64,000 nucleotides of DNA from Cohnella cholangitidis (GCF_014107495.1 NZ_CP041969.1:5257501-5321500); one strand, 5' to 3'. Counted from the stretch's first letter, positions 1 through 8,294 are shown. The notes: generated from the letters alone by a model not told the origin. Numbers and translations: made by a program.

Positions 1-46
1 CTCTATGTGTATTAACGGACGAGCATGACACTAGGAGCAGCCGACA

Positions 47-1339
47 ATGATTGTACTATTCTCGATCTTCGTATTCGCAATCACCCTAACCTTGATAATC
101 TGGCGTCCCAAAGGGTTGAACGAGGCGTATTTCGCCGCGCCCGGAGCGCTCTTGCTTCTGTTGACGGGATCTCTTGCCTTGGAAGACGCGGCCTATATTT
201 GGCAGCTCGTCTGGAATGCCACCTTGTCGCTGATCGGCATCATGATTCTGACGGCCGTAATGGACGACAACGGTTTTTTCCGGTGGGCGGCGCTTCATAT
301 CGTTCGCCGATTTCACCGCAAACGGATGATGCTCTTGGTTGGGCTATCGCTGTTTTCCTGTTTGATCACGACCTTCTTCAACAATGACGGCACTGTGCTG
401 ATCATGACGCCGATCGTGCTGGAAGCGACCGCCTTGCTCGGCATGGGGCTCAAAGCCCGCATCGCTTTCTTGCTATCCGTCGGATTGATGGCGGATACGG
501 CGAGCGCGACGTTAATGGTTAGCAATCTGACCAACATTTTGACGGCCGACTTTTTCGGGATATCGTTCGGGGATTATGCGAGAAACATGGCTTTTCCGGG
601 GTTGACCGCATCCATGGCGACGGTTGCCGTGCTGGTGCTTGCGTTCGGAAGAACGATAAGGAAGGATGGAGAGGCGAACGATGGCTCTTATTCCTTTCCC
701 GAGCCTGCTTCCGCGATAGGTAACCCTATCGTGTTCCGGTTATCCTGGGTCATTTTATTGTTAATCCTGATGGGATATTTCGCTTCGGAGTCGCTTAACG
801 TTCCGGTTTCTTTCATCGCATGCGCCGGTGCTATCGTATTGTGGTTGGCGGGGGTGGCGACAAGAAGTTCCGATTCGTTGCGGATCGTGCGCAGAACGCC
901 TTGGCTCATCGTCGTATTCGCGCTTGCGATGAATCTCATCGTCTATAATATGCATCTTCACGGGGCGACGGATTGGTTTGCGGAATGGCTCGAACCCGTA
1001 TCCGAGGCAGGGCTCGCGGGAGCCGTTTTCGGTTCGGGTATTCTATTCTCGTTGCTCGCCGCTATTATGAACAACTTGCCGGCCGTGCTCGTTTCCTCCT
1101 TGTCGATATCCGGGATGGAAGGGAATCCGATATTGCCTTTCGCCAGCTTGATCGGGATGTCGGTCGGGGCCAAGCTGACGCCGCTTGGATCGCTGGCAAC
1201 GTTGTTATGGCTGGGCCTGCTCAGAAGAGACGGCGTTCATCTCGGGTGGGGGCGGTATATGAAATACGGATTTCTGCTCACGATTCCGGTGTTGATGATT
1301 TCGTTGGGCGCGCTTTGGCTGCAAACTTGGCTAAAATAA
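47..1339 (+). CDS. ArsB/SLC13-family (ion transporter superfamily) membrane permease
   Basis: A 430-residue, very hydrophobic protein with about 11-12 predicted membrane segments. Around residues 109-122 it has the NNDGTVLIMTPIV stretch, which resembles the conserved Asn-Asp-Gly/Thr-Pro region of ArsB arsenite permeases and related SLC13-type anion exporters. A second conserved half lies near residues 340-385 (NNLPAVLVSS, then GAKLTPLGSLATLLWL), as expected for the inverted-repeat fold. The ATG start has AGGAG about 10 bases upstream. The family moves arsenite, dicarboxylates or other anions across the cytoplasmic membrane. No arsR, arsC or arsA gene is nearby, so arsenite as the substrate is only a possibility. 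Family assignment is good; substrate is unknown. Confidence 0.75.
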   Translation: MIVLFSIFVFAITLTLIIWRPKGLNEAYFAAPGALLLLLTGSLALEDAAYIWQLVWNATLSLIGIMILTAVMDDNGFFRWAALHIVRRFHRKRMMLLVGLSLFSCLITTFFNNDGTVLIMTPIVLEATALLGMGLKARIAFLLSVGLMADTASATLMVSNLTNILTADFFGISFGDYARNMAFPGLTASMATVAVLVLAFGRTIRKDGEANDGSYSFPEPASAIGNPIVFRLSWVILLLILMGYFASESLNVPVSFIACAGAIVLWLAGVATRSSDSLRIVRRTPWLIVVFALAMNLIVYNMHLHGATDWFAEWLEPVSEAGLAGAVFGSGILFSLLAAIMNNLPAVLVSSLSISGMEGNPILPFASLIGMSVGAKLTPLGSLATLLWLGLLRRDGVHLGWGRYMKYGFLLTIPVLMISLGALWLQTWLK

Positions 1340-1372
1340 CAGGAAAATTGTAGAAAGATTAAGGATGTGGGG

Positions 1373-1400
1373 TTGATCGATAGAAAAGATACGGTAAAAT
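1373..1400 (+). promoter_or_regulatory. Predicted sigma-A promoter of the GH15 gene
   Basis: TTGATC (1373-1378) and TAAAAT (1395-1400) are separated by 16 bases. The predicted transcription start near 1406-1408 coincides with the first base of the closing stem of the leader RNA. Confidence 0.5.
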
Positions 1401-1407
1401 AGGATGA

Positions 1408-1547
1408 GGACGATTCACGGACCCGAGGGGGAAGCGAAACGGCCGTCGGCGTGGGTGCTCCAGCCGGCAGGCGTCGCTTCGGGCGCTGAACGCGGCAACG
1501 CGTTCAGTGATGTGAGCTAACGACTACCCGGCCCGGGAGAATCGTCC
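1408..1547 (+). ncRNA. Candidate structured 5' leader RNA (unassigned class, possible riboswitch)
   Basis: Bases 1408-1416 (GGACGATTC) pair perfectly with 1539-1547, closing a 140-nt domain. Inside it, 1431-1437 (GAAGCGA) pairs with 1474-1480, and 1486-1494 (CTGAACGCG) pairs with 1499-1507 around a GCAA tetraloop. A fourth possible stem, 1531-1536 with 1555-1560, would enclose the 3' strand of the closing stem just before the ribosome site of the GH15 gene, giving a plausible switch. The fold is seen in the sequence. The class was not recognised: the element does not carry the hallmark cores of c-di-AMP, c-di-GMP, TPP, cobalamin or purine riboswitches. Confidence 0.5.
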
Positions 1548-1579
1548 GCGCGTTCCGGGCTTCAAAAAGGAGCTGCTTC

Positions 1580-3562
1580 ATGATTAAAGAACTAAAACTG
1601 CAACAACATCTACGGAAGAAACCTTATTTAGTAGACGCGATTGCAGGCAATTCCGCCATGCTGGTCTCTCTCGGACAAACCGGAAGAATGTATCGGTTAT
1701 GGTGGCCGCACATCGATTACCCGCAGCATGTAGACGAAATTCGCACCGGACTTAAACTCGGGACTATGCCGGGGGGCGTAACCTGGTTTGACGATCCGGA
1801 GGCGGGTTGGCAACATGCCGCAAACTACGTGCCTCGCACGAACGCGTATCGCGTAACCTCCACCCATTCGGATTATCCGATTACGGTGGAGCAGACGGAT
1901 TTCGCCGTTCCCGGACAGCCTTTATTCGTAAGAGGATATCGATTGACCAACCGCGGGCACGAAGCGACGGACGTGGAGTTCTATCATTATGGTTCGTTCC
2001 GAATTATGGACAACGAGCTATACATGACGACGGAGTTCGTCGACAAGCAAGACGCGCTGCTTCATTTCCGCCATCAGTATGCTTTTGCCGTGGGAAGCTC
2101 GGAAGAGTGCAGCGGATACCAAGCCGGTAACGGCGCGTGGAACGGTGCCGCGAGCGGCAATTTGAACGGCAACCAGATCGACATGCAGCCGGACGGCGCC
2201 ATGAAATGGAATATCGCGGCAATCGGTCCGGGCCAATCGGTGGAAATACCGGTATATATCGCTGCAGGACATTCCCGCAACGATGCTTTAGCCGCGTTGA
2301 CGTCGGCGAAGGGCAAGTCATACGGGCAGTGGTATGAGGAAATGGTCGCGTATTGGTCGGATTATTTGGCGAATGCGGCACCTTGTCCCGGAGGGAACGA
2401 ACAGATTGTTGCGCTCTATGAACGTTCCCAGCTGGCCATGAAACTCATGGCGGACGAAGCTACGGGAACGATAGTGGCTGCTCCTGAATTTGACGAATAT
2501 TTCAGCCGTTGCGGCGGATATGCTTACAGTTGGGGTCGCGATGCGGCATTCGTAACGACGGCGTTCAACAAAGCCGGATTAGGCTCCCTTTCGGAGAAGT
2601 TCTACGATTGGTCCATTACGGCGCAAGAACCGGACGGCTCTTGGCAGCAACGCCATTATCACGATGGCAGCTTGGCGCCGCATTGGGGGCTGCAAATCGA
2701 TGAAGGCTCATCTTTGATCTGGGGAATGTGGGAGTATTATCTTCATTCCGGTGAACGGGAAGCTTTCCTTGAGCGCGTATGGCCTGCGGTAGAGAAGGGC
2801 GCCGCGTTCCTGGTTCAGTACTTGGACCCGGAGACCGGTCTTCCGAAGCCGAGCAAGGATTTGTGGGAAGAACGCGAAGCGGAGCATACTTATTCGGCCG
2901 CGGCTGTGTACGGCGGTCTGACGGCTGCGTCTTCGTTCGCCAAACGCAAAGGGAAAGACCAGCTCGCCGAGGCATGGAATAAGGCTGCCCGGCAAATCGC
3001 GGCTTCCATCGAGGAACGCTGCTGGAACGAATCCAAGAACTCCTATTATCGGGGATTGAAGCTGACGGTTTCCAAGGAAGCCTATGAAGCCGCAATCGCT
3101 CGCGGCGAACGCGGTTACGTTCAGCAACGCGATAAAGGGTATTCGAGATACGTTCTTGAATTCGACCCGATCGTCGATATTAGCCTGCTAGGCATTAGCG
3201 TACCGTTCAACGCCGTAGCGGTTGACAACCCGAGAATGGCGAAGACGGCCGATACGATCGAACAATTGCTGACCTCGCCGAAAGTCGGCGGAATTAAGCG
3301 TTATGAAGACGATACGTATATCGGCGGCAATCCGTGGATTCTGACCACCTTATGGTTGAGCCATTACCGTACGCTTCAAGGACGTTATGAAGATGCGAGA
3401 AAATTATTGGACTACGCGGTAGACCATGTTACTTCTTCGGGACTTCTCCCGGAACAAGTGGATCAGGAGACGGGCGAGACGGCGTGGGTCGTTCCGCTTA
3501 CTTGGTCCCACGCGATGTTCGTTCTTGCTGTACACATGCTGGCGGAACGGGGACAACTGTAA
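1580..3562 (+). CDS. Glycoside hydrolase family 15 (glucoamylase-like) protein
   Basis: A 660-residue protein without a signal peptide, so probably cytoplasmic. The N-terminal half (about 1-270) looks like the beta-sandwich domain of bacterial GH15 enzymes; the rest is the (alpha/alpha)6 barrel. Recognisable GH15 blocks are YSWGRDAAF (about 313-321), the WEERE...HTYS block around 427-440 that holds the presumed general acid, and GLLPEQV near 620 with the presumed catalytic base. The family releases glucose from non-reducing ends of alpha-glucans or related oligosaccharides, or acts on trehalose; which of these is unknown. ATG start with AAGGAGC 8-9 bases upstream. It follows the structured leader RNA and ends at a strong hairpin. 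Confidence 0.85.
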   Translation: MIKELKLQQHLRKKPYLVDAIAGNSAMLVSLGQTGRMYRLWWPHIDYPQHVDEIRTGLKLGTMPGGVTWFDDPEAGWQHAANYVPRTNAYRVTSTHSDYPITVEQTDFAVPGQPLFVRGYRLTNRGHEATDVEFYHYGSFRIMDNELYMTTEFVDKQDALLHFRHQYAFAVGSSEECSGYQAGNGAWNGAASGNLNGNQIDMQPDGAMKWNIAAIGPGQSVEIPVYIAAGHSRNDALAALTSAKGKSYGQWYEEMVAYWSDYLANAAPCPGGNEQIVALYERSQLAMKLMADEATGTIVAAPEFDEYFSRCGGYAYSWGRDAAFVTTAFNKAGLGSLSEKFYDWSITAQEPDGSWQQRHYHDGSLAPHWGLQIDEGSSLIWGMWEYYLHSGEREAFLERVWPAVEKGAAFLVQYLDPETGLPKPSKDLWEEREAEHTYSAAAVYGGLTAASSFAKRKGKDQLAEAWNKAARQIAASIEERCWNESKNSYYRGLKLTVSKEAYEAAIARGERGYVQQRDKGYSRYVLEFDPIVDISLLGISVPFNAVAVDNPRMAKTADTIEQLLTSPKVGGIKRYEDDTYIGGNPWILTTLWLSHYRTLQGRYEDARKLLDYAVDHVTSSGLLPEQVDQETGETAWVVPLTWSHAMFVLAVHMLAERGQL

Positions 3563-3598
3563 GCCGAGGATCGTCCTAATCATTGTTCATGCAACTTA

Positions 3599-3645
3599 AA
3601 AGGGTAACCCAACGAGTCGGTTGAGACTCCTGAGGGTTACCCTTT
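3599..3645. terminator. Bidirectional terminator
   Basis: Perfect 12-bp inverted repeat AAAGGGTAACCC (3599-3610) with 3634-3645, flanked by A and T runs. It sits between the convergent GH15 and lipoprotein genes and can serve both strands. Confidence 0.8.
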
Positions 3646-3667
3646 GTACTATATTAAGAAGAGCTGC

Positions 3668-4384
3668 TTAAATGTCCTTACTGAGAAGCTTCAAAGACAA
3701 TACTTGCTGCGTATCGGGATCGAGATCCAGCTTCAACCACCCGCCGGACACTTCGAGAGCGAGAACGTTCGATTGATCCTCGGTCGGGATACCGAGTAAT
3801 TCCGCGGCCTCGGAGCCTTTCATGCCGTATCGCAAATGTTGAATTCCCGTGCTGACATCCGAAGAATTGATTTCGACGTATACGACTTTATTCTTGTCGT
3901 TAAATCCGATCGAATAACCGTCGTATTCCCATATATTCACGTTTTGATCATCGCCGGGAAGAGAGTAGGTATCGTTAGGAAGTCCTTTATTGTCGACGAT
4001 ATCCTTCTCTACCGTGCCAAGCTTGATACCCGCGAGCGAAGGGGTCTTGGATTGGAACGTTTGATCGCGAGACGAAGCAGGTTCCGTCGGTTTGGGTTGG
4101 ATCGTGGAAACTTCGACGGAAGGCTGCGAGGGCTCTGATTCGTAGCTCGATGCGGATTGGGAAGGCGACGGCGCGACGGGCGGCAGATCCGGCTCCGTCA
4201 TACCCGATGCTTCGGGCGTGGGTTCGGCAGGCGAATGCTCTATTGAAGAACTAGCCGGAGGATGATAGGAAGAATCGACGTTTTGCAGCGTATCCTGGGA
4301 AGAACTGCACGAAGACAAAGTTGCCGCCAGCAAAAGCGCGCCCCATATTTTCAGTCGGGCATTGAAGTTATTCGGCAAGTTCAT
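3668..4384 (-). CDS. Hypothetical secreted lipoprotein
   Basis: A 238-residue protein with a lipoprotein signal: basic start, hydrophobic stretch, then LSSC lipobox with Cys at about 26. Residues 27-115 are a low-complexity Ser/Pro/Glu/Thr linker, typical of wall-spanning tethers. The C-terminal 120 residues form a compact domain containing two similar halves beginning SLAGIKLGTVEKDI and LRYGMKGSEAAELLGIPTE, both followed by beta-rich text; this recalls small beta/alpha repeats in surface lipoproteins of Bacillota. I do not recognise a named function. It is monocistronic, convergent with GH15 and divergent from the Xpt paralogue. Confidence 0.7.
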   Translation of the reverse strand: MNLPNNFNARLKIWGALLLAATLSSCSSSQDTLQNVDSSYHPPASSSIEHSPAEPTPEASGMTEPDLPPVAPSPSQSASSYESEPSQPSVEVSTIQPKPTEPASSRDQTFQSKTPSLAGIKLGTVEKDIVDNKGLPNDTYSLPGDDQNVNIWEYDGYSIGFNDKNKVVYVEINSSDVSTGIQHLRYGMKGSEAAELLGIPTEDQSNVLALEVSGGWLKLDLDPDTQQVLSLKLLSKDI

Positions 4385-4470
4385 CCCTCCGTTCTATCAT
4401 TTATACTATATAAGACATAGCAAATAGTGGAAAAGTTTCGGGGCTATCCACTTTATTTCATAAATCATTC

Positions 4471-4526
4471 TTTTGTCGCATTTGGTCGCAGGTTGTCGGG
4501 ACTTTGGTCTTATTTAACCGAACAAG
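4471..4526 (+). promoter_or_regulatory. Tandem 10-bp TTTTGTCGCA-like repeats and GGGACTT element
   Basis: Three consecutive 10-mers (4471-4480 TTTTGTCGCA, 4481-4490 TTTGGTCGCA, 4491-4500 GGTTGTCGGG) resemble degenerate Spo0A boxes (TTTGTCGAA). They run into GGGACTTTGG-type text ending TATTTAA, also seen at 31465-31484 upstream of the GH13 gene. The repeats are visible; the regulator is inferred. Confidence 0.35.
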
Positions 4527-4629
4527 AGTTTAACGGGATTGGCGACCGGGAATTGTGAAACCCGATGTTGCGCGCGGGAAAAGGATATGGTACGTTAGAC
4601 GGAAAAGACAACGGGTGGTGGGGAAGACG

Positions 4630-5202
4630 ATGGATATTCTCAAAGAGAGGATTCTAAAGGAAGCAAGCGTCATAAATTCCGGGGTGTTGAAATTGGATTC
4701 TCTGCTGAACCATGGCGTCGATCCTCAATTGACAATGGAAATGGGCAAGGAATTCGCCGCCAAGTTCGCCGGAGAGAATATCACGAAGGTGATTACGGTG
4801 GAATCCTCGGGAATTCCGGTTGCGTTCGCAACCGCCTTTCAGTTAGGAGTTCCGCTTGTATTCGCCCGTAGGAAGAAAACGTTGTTAGGCGAACCGGACG
4901 CATACTGCGAGAGGGTTCCTTCCTTTACGAAAGGGATCGTTACGGATTTGATCGTATCTCGCCACTTGTTAAGCTCCGAGGATTCCGTCCTCTTTATCGA
5001 CGATATTATTGCCAACGGGGATGCCGCTCGCGGCTTAGTCAAGATTATCGAGCAATCCGGAGCCGAGCTTAAAGGAATCGGAATCGTTCTCGAGAAATCG
5101 TTCCAAGCCGGCGGACGTACGCTGCGCGATCTCGGGTATCGGGTGGAGACGCTGGTGAAGATTCAGTCGTTGGACGACAACACGATTACTTTCCAAGATT
5201 AA
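4630..5202 (+). CDS. Xanthine phosphoribosyltransferase paralogue
   Basis: A 190-residue type I phosphoribosyltransferase. It begins MDILKERI and has the Xpt-like block LKLDSLLNHGVDPQL, the VITVESSGIPVAF segment and the PRPP-binding motif VLFIDDIIANGDA (about 118-130). Xpt converts xanthine plus PRPP to XMP in purine salvage. A longer reading from 4555 is possible, but the ATG at 4630 matches the usual Xpt N-terminus and follows GGGGAAG. A second, more canonical xpt lies at 44800-45372 on the other strand. This copy departs from it in the base-recognition region (RRKKTLLGEPDAYCERVPSF), so it may prefer another purine. No purine riboswitch is visible upstream. Confidence 0.8.
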   Translation: MDILKERILKEASVINSGVLKLDSLLNHGVDPQLTMEMGKEFAAKFAGENITKVITVESSGIPVAFATAFQLGVPLVFARRKKTLLGEPDAYCERVPSFTKGIVTDLIVSRHLLSSEDSVLFIDDIIANGDAARGLVKIIEQSGAELKGIGIVLEKSFQAGGRTLRDLGYRVETLVKIQSLDDNTITFQD

Positions 5203-5286
5203 CATAAGGGCGAAGTGCATCCTTTTCCAATTGGAATTCGTTATCGTATAATAGGAATAACTTGCAGATGGGGAGGCGAACAGCAA

Positions 5287-5622
5287 ATGGAAAACGTAAA
5301 TAACGTAAATTTGTCGGTCGACTTTTTCCTGAATAAACTGGAAGAGTCCAAAGTACATTTCGAGCGTGCTCTCGATTGCAAACACACGGAGTTCGACGAC
5401 CTGTATCCATACATGATCGAGCACCCGCAATTTTTCTGGTATAAACGTTATGTAGCCTGGTCGGAACTGCTCACGATCGTGAAACTGTGCGAGGAGCTGA
5501 ACATTCCTTGGACGGAACGCTTCGCGAGCCATCAAGCGGAATACGTCAGCAAACGGGTCATGTCCAGCAAAGTGTTGGATTTCTGGTATGAAACGAACGA
5601 TACGAGAGAGCACGTCGGGTAA
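5287..5622 (+). CDS. Conserved hypothetical small soluble protein
   Basis: A 111-residue acidic protein, rich in Trp, Tyr and Phe, with predicted helices (SVDFFLNKLEESKVHFERAL; FWYKRYVAWSELLTIVKLCEEL). There is no signal peptide or membrane segment. ATG start follows GGGGAGG at about 9 bases. It is followed by a terminator, so it is probably a single gene. I do not recognise a family; coding is supported by the good ribosome site, codon use like the neighbours and clean terminator. Confidence 0.65.
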   Translation: MENVNNVNLSVDFFLNKLEESKVHFERALDCKHTEFDDLYPYMIEHPQFFWYKRYVAWSELLTIVKLCEELNIPWTERFASHQAEYVSKRVMSSKVLDFWYETNDTREHVG

Positions 5623-5656
5623 CGAAGCAGATTTGCTTGGGAAGACATACCCGGAG

Positions 5657-5690
5657 AACCCGCGAGGACTTAGGTCCCTGCGGGTTTCTT
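5657..5690 (+). terminator. Rho-independent terminator
   Basis: AACCCGC (5657-5663) pairs with GCGGGTT (5680-5686), followed by TTCTT. The loop itself can pair internally (GGACTTAGGTCC). Confidence 0.7.
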
Positions 5691-5717
5691 CGGCTCAATG
5701 GGAGGCATAATGCAGTG

Positions 5718-5930
5718 ATGAATGACGAACAATTGGATCGCTATCGCATCGAGGGAACGAAAGTCAGGATCGTGAGGGATGCGTTGGAGCAGAACGACGT
5801 CGTCGGCATCGTCGTCGCTTGGGATGACGAGCATTTGCTTATTCGGCGCCCGAATCGGCGGGTCGTGAAGGTTAAACGCGGCTACGATATTCAGAATGCG
5901 AGCGAGCCTAGACATTGGTCCATCGAGTGA
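5718..5930 (+). CDS. Small basic hypothetical protein
   Basis: A 70-residue protein of probable beta-barrel type: short alternating strands (KVRIVRD, DVVGIVVAWDDEHLLIRRPNRRVVKVKRGY). GGGAGG lies about 12 bases upstream of the ATG; an in-frame GTG at 5715 is an alternative start. The pattern of a beta-strand-rich, charged small domain resembles SH3-like or KOW-like folds, but this is only an impression. No operon partner is evident; it lies between a terminator and the tRNA-Leu promoter region. Confidence 0.55.
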   Translation: MNDEQLDRYRIEGTKVRIVRDALEQNDVVGIVVAWDDEHLLIRRPNRRVVKVKRGYDIQNASEPRHWSIE

Positions 5931-6067
5931 TATTAACTGAAAATTTGGACTTTCTCCATTGGCTTGACTTCGCCTTCTTGGCTATGCTATTTTAGTATAC
6001 GTGATTGCGAACAAGATTATTTTCTCCTTAAGCCAATGAGGCGAGAATAGGACGATCACAACTTCAT

Positions 6068-6154
6068 GCGGTCGTGGCGGAATTGGCAGACGCGCTAGAT
6101 TCAGGTTCTAGTGGTGTAACAGCCGTGGAGGTTCGAGTCCTCTCGACCGCACCA
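6068..6154 (+). tRNA. tRNA-Leu (anticodon CAG)
   Basis: An 87-nt class II tRNA. The acceptor stem is GCGGTCG/CGACCGC, with discriminator A and encoded CCA. The anticodon stem-loop is CTAGA-TTCAGGT-TCTAG, so the anticodon is CAG, decoding CUG. A long variable arm and the GGTTCGAGTCC T-arm are present. An identical copy lies at 39694-39780. Confidence 0.95.
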
Positions 6155-6170
6155 ACCTTATCAATCCAGG

Positions 6171-6198
6171 AAGCCTTGCCGAGCAGGGCTTTTTTTTG
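6171..6198 (+). terminator. Terminator of tRNA-Leu
   Basis: AAGCCTTGC (6171-6179), loop CGA, then GCAGGGCTT (6183-6191), continuing into a run of eight Ts. One G-T wobble in the stem. Confidence 0.85.
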
Positions 6199-6214
6199 TT
6201 TTTCAGAAATTCGC

Positions 6215-7123
6215 TTAATGATCCCCCGCATCCCTCACGTACAGACTTCCGTTAAGCCGACGATATTGAAGAGGGGTTGTATTCGCTAGCATTTTGAACT
6301 TTCTAATAAAATTATTCGCGTTGCGAAAACCGACTTGTTCCGATATTTCCGTGACGGACAGGTCGGTTTGCTCTAGCATGATCCGCGCTTTGGTGATTCG
6401 TGCTTTCAATATATATTCATAAGGAGTTAAGCCGGTTTGGCGCTTGAATAAACGAATGAACGCATAAGTCGTCATATGGATTTTCCGGGCCAGTTCCTTG
6501 ATGGAGATATCTTCCGCGAAATGCCGTTCCATATCAATGACCGTTTCCGAGATGGCCTTCGCGGCTGAGCTCGACAACTTCAAAGTGTCGTTGACATGCT
6601 TGTCCTCATACATTGCCGTCAGAATGCCGCATAGCGCCTCGGCCATGATCAAATCCGCGGCAGGGGCATGATGGTTAGCCTGTTGGAGGATGGCTCTCAA
6701 GCGCGTTTCCACATAGCCGAGCCTTTGCAGCGCGATTGGCTGGAAGCGACCGGCGTTAATTAGAAATTCGTAATCAACCCCCGTGTTTTCCTCGAATCTA
6801 ACCCATTGGATCTCCCAATAGTCGCCTACGCTTTCGTACTGTTGCTTTTCGTTGCAATCTATCAAGAAGACTTGTCCCCTCGCCAACGGATGCGTTACTC
6901 CCCGATATGTAATTTGTCCCTTGCCCGCCAAGGTTAAAACCATAAGGCGGTTGTCCAGGCCTTGACGCTCGACGCGGTAGCCATTCAGACAGTAATAATG
7001 GCCGCATGCGAATATCCGCAAAGGCAGCATCGAGGCAGCCATATTCGGGGTATGCAAGAGATGGACGGAGTCGGGGCGAAAGAGATCATGAATCACGCTA
7101 TAGGGAGCAGTCATGGAGTTCAA
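6215..7123 (-). CDS. AraC-family transcriptional regulator
   Basis: A 302-residue regulator. The N-terminal two thirds form an AraC-type cupin sensor domain (VLTLAGKGQITYRGVTHPL, then the RGQVFLIDCNEKQQYE block). The C-terminal 100 residues are a double HTH: HFAEDISIKELARKIHMTT, FIRLFKRQTGLTPYEYILKARI and LSVTEISEQVGFRNANNFIRKFK. Met1 or Met4 could be the start. The gene is divergent from the RraA/UxaA/SDR operon starting at 7233, with about 110 bases between them. It is therefore likely to control that operon in response to a sugar acid or a pathway intermediate (inference from position). Confidence 0.9.
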   Translation of the reverse strand: MNSMTAPYSVIHDLFRPDSVHLLHTPNMAASMLPLRIFACGHYYCLNGYRVERQGLDNRLMVLTLAGKGQITYRGVTHPLARGQVFLIDCNEKQQYESVGDYWEIQWVRFEENTGVDYEFLINAGRFQPIALQRLGYVETRLRAILQQANHHAPAADLIMAEALCGILTAMYEDKHVNDTLKLSSSAAKAISETVIDMERHFAEDISIKELARKIHMTTYAFIRLFKRQTGLTPYEYILKARITKARIMLEQTDLSVTEISEQVGFRNANNFIRKFKMLANTTPLQYRRLNGSLYVRDAGDH

Positions 7124-7232
7124 CCTCGCAATTTTTATATATTATCGGTTGATTATTGGCGATGCAAATCCATAATACCGCAAATATAATGGGATTGAAA
7201 GTCGACAATAATTAAGTATGGGGGATATGGAC

Positions 7233-7898
7233 ATGAGCATTCCTAAAAATGATTTAGAGTTGTTTGAACTTATGAAACGCGAGTTATATACGCCGGTTAT
7301 CGGAGATATTTTGGATGATTTGGGCCGGTTCCATCAATTCCTTCCCGCAGCCGTTCAACCGATGAAGGAGCATATGGTGTTAGCCGGGCGGGCGATGCCG
7401 GTAAACATGATCGACGTGTATGGCAAACAGGACAAGCCTTTCGGATTGTTAACCGACGCTCTCGATCAACTGCAACCGGGTGAAGTGTACGTTGCCCACG
7501 GCGGTCATATGAGATGCGCTTACTGGGGAGAAATCCTAACGGCTACCGCCAGAACGCGCGGAGCCGCAGGTGCCGTAGTCAACGGATACCATCGGGATAC
7601 TCCTCAGGTATTGGAGCAGAACTGGCCGGTATTCTCCCGCGGAAGATTCGCCCAAGATTCCTCGGTTCGAACGAAGGTCGTGGATTACCGTTGTCCGATC
7701 GAGGTGGAAGGAGTATGGATCAATCCCGGCGACTTGATCTTCGCCGACCAAGACGGCGTGTTAGTCATTCCGCGGGAGCTGGAAGCCGAAGTCGTCGAAC
7801 GGGCATTGGAGAAAGCCAAAGGCGAGAAATTAGTGAGGAAGGAAATCGAAGCGGGGCTGTCGAGTACGGCCGCATTCCAGAAATATGGCATCCTGTAA
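7233..7898 (+). CDS. RraA-like / HMG-type aldolase family protein
   Basis: A 221-residue protein of the RraA / 4-hydroxy-4-methyl-2-oxoglutarate aldolase family. Characteristic blocks are TPVIGDILDDLG near the start, the central ILTATARTRGAAGAVVNGYHRDT (the G-x-RD metal/substrate loop) and PGDLIFADQDGVLVIPRELEAEV near the end. Members cleave or decarboxylate 2-oxo acids such as 4-hydroxy-2-oxoacids and oxaloacetate with a divalent metal. ATG at 7233 was preferred over those at 7218 and 7227 because GGGGGAT lies 7 bases upstream. As first gene of an operon with UxaA-type and SDR enzymes it probably performs the carbon-carbon cleavage step that releases pyruvate or a similar product (inference). 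Confidence 0.8.
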   Translation: MSIPKNDLELFELMKRELYTPVIGDILDDLGRFHQFLPAAVQPMKEHMVLAGRAMPVNMIDVYGKQDKPFGLLTDALDQLQPGEVYVAHGGHMRCAYWGEILTATARTRGAAGAVVNGYHRDTPQVLEQNWPVFSRGRFAQDSSVRTKVVDYRCPIEVEGVWINPGDLIFADQDGVLVIPRELEAEVVERALEKAKGEKLVRKEIEAGLSSTAAFQKYGIL

Positions 7899-7937
7899 TC
7901 GAACGATTGCGGCAGCACGGAAAGGCGGGGATCGGTT

Positions 7938-8279
7938 ATGAATGACAAATTTCGTCAAGCAAGCTTTCAAATCGAGAAGGATGACAACGTCGTCGTCGCG
8001 TTGTCCGATCTTGAGCCTGGTCGTGTCAGAATTCATGGCTCCTCCAGGCTGGAAACGATAGAGATAACGGATCCGGTTAAGCAGGGACACAAGATCGCGA
8101 ATAACGCGATTAGAGCAGGCGAGCCTGTCTTGAAATACGGAGTGGCTATCGGAATAGCCATTCACGACATCGAACCGGGGACATGGGTACACCTTCATAA
8201 CTGCAAAAGTTATTACGATAAGCGTTCTTCCACTCTTGATCCGGTATCCGGTGCGCCGACCGATATTCAGTATGATTAA
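7938..8279 (+). CDS. UxaA N-terminal (SAF-domain) subunit, altronate-dehydratase-like
   Basis: A 113-residue protein corresponding to the small N-terminal SAF domain of altronate/galactarate dehydratases: FQIEKDDNVVVALSDLEPG, IEITDPVKQGHKIANNAIRAGEPVLKYG and AIHDIEPGTWVHLHNCK match the usual small-subunit pattern. ATG start with GGCGGGG upstream. In many bacteria this domain is fused to the large domain; here it is a separate gene 15 bases before its partner at 8295. The pair would act in the cytoplasm on a sugar acid or a diketo-deoxy sugar acid. Confidence 0.85.
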   Translation: MNDKFRQASFQIEKDDNVVVALSDLEPGRVRIHGSSRLETIEITDPVKQGHKIANNAIRAGEPVLKYGVAIGIAIHDIEPGTWVHLHNCKSYYDKRSSTLDPVSGAPTDIQYD

Positions 8280-8294
8280 AGGAGACCAGATGCG

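Noticed and set aside
1408..1547. c-di-AMP (ydaO) riboswitch as the identity of the leader
   Set aside because: The GAGCTAAC stretch recalls it, but the other core blocks of that class are absent.
6074..6289. ORF beginning inside the tRNA-Leu gene
   Set aside because: It is a translation of the tRNA and its terminator region and has no ribosome site.
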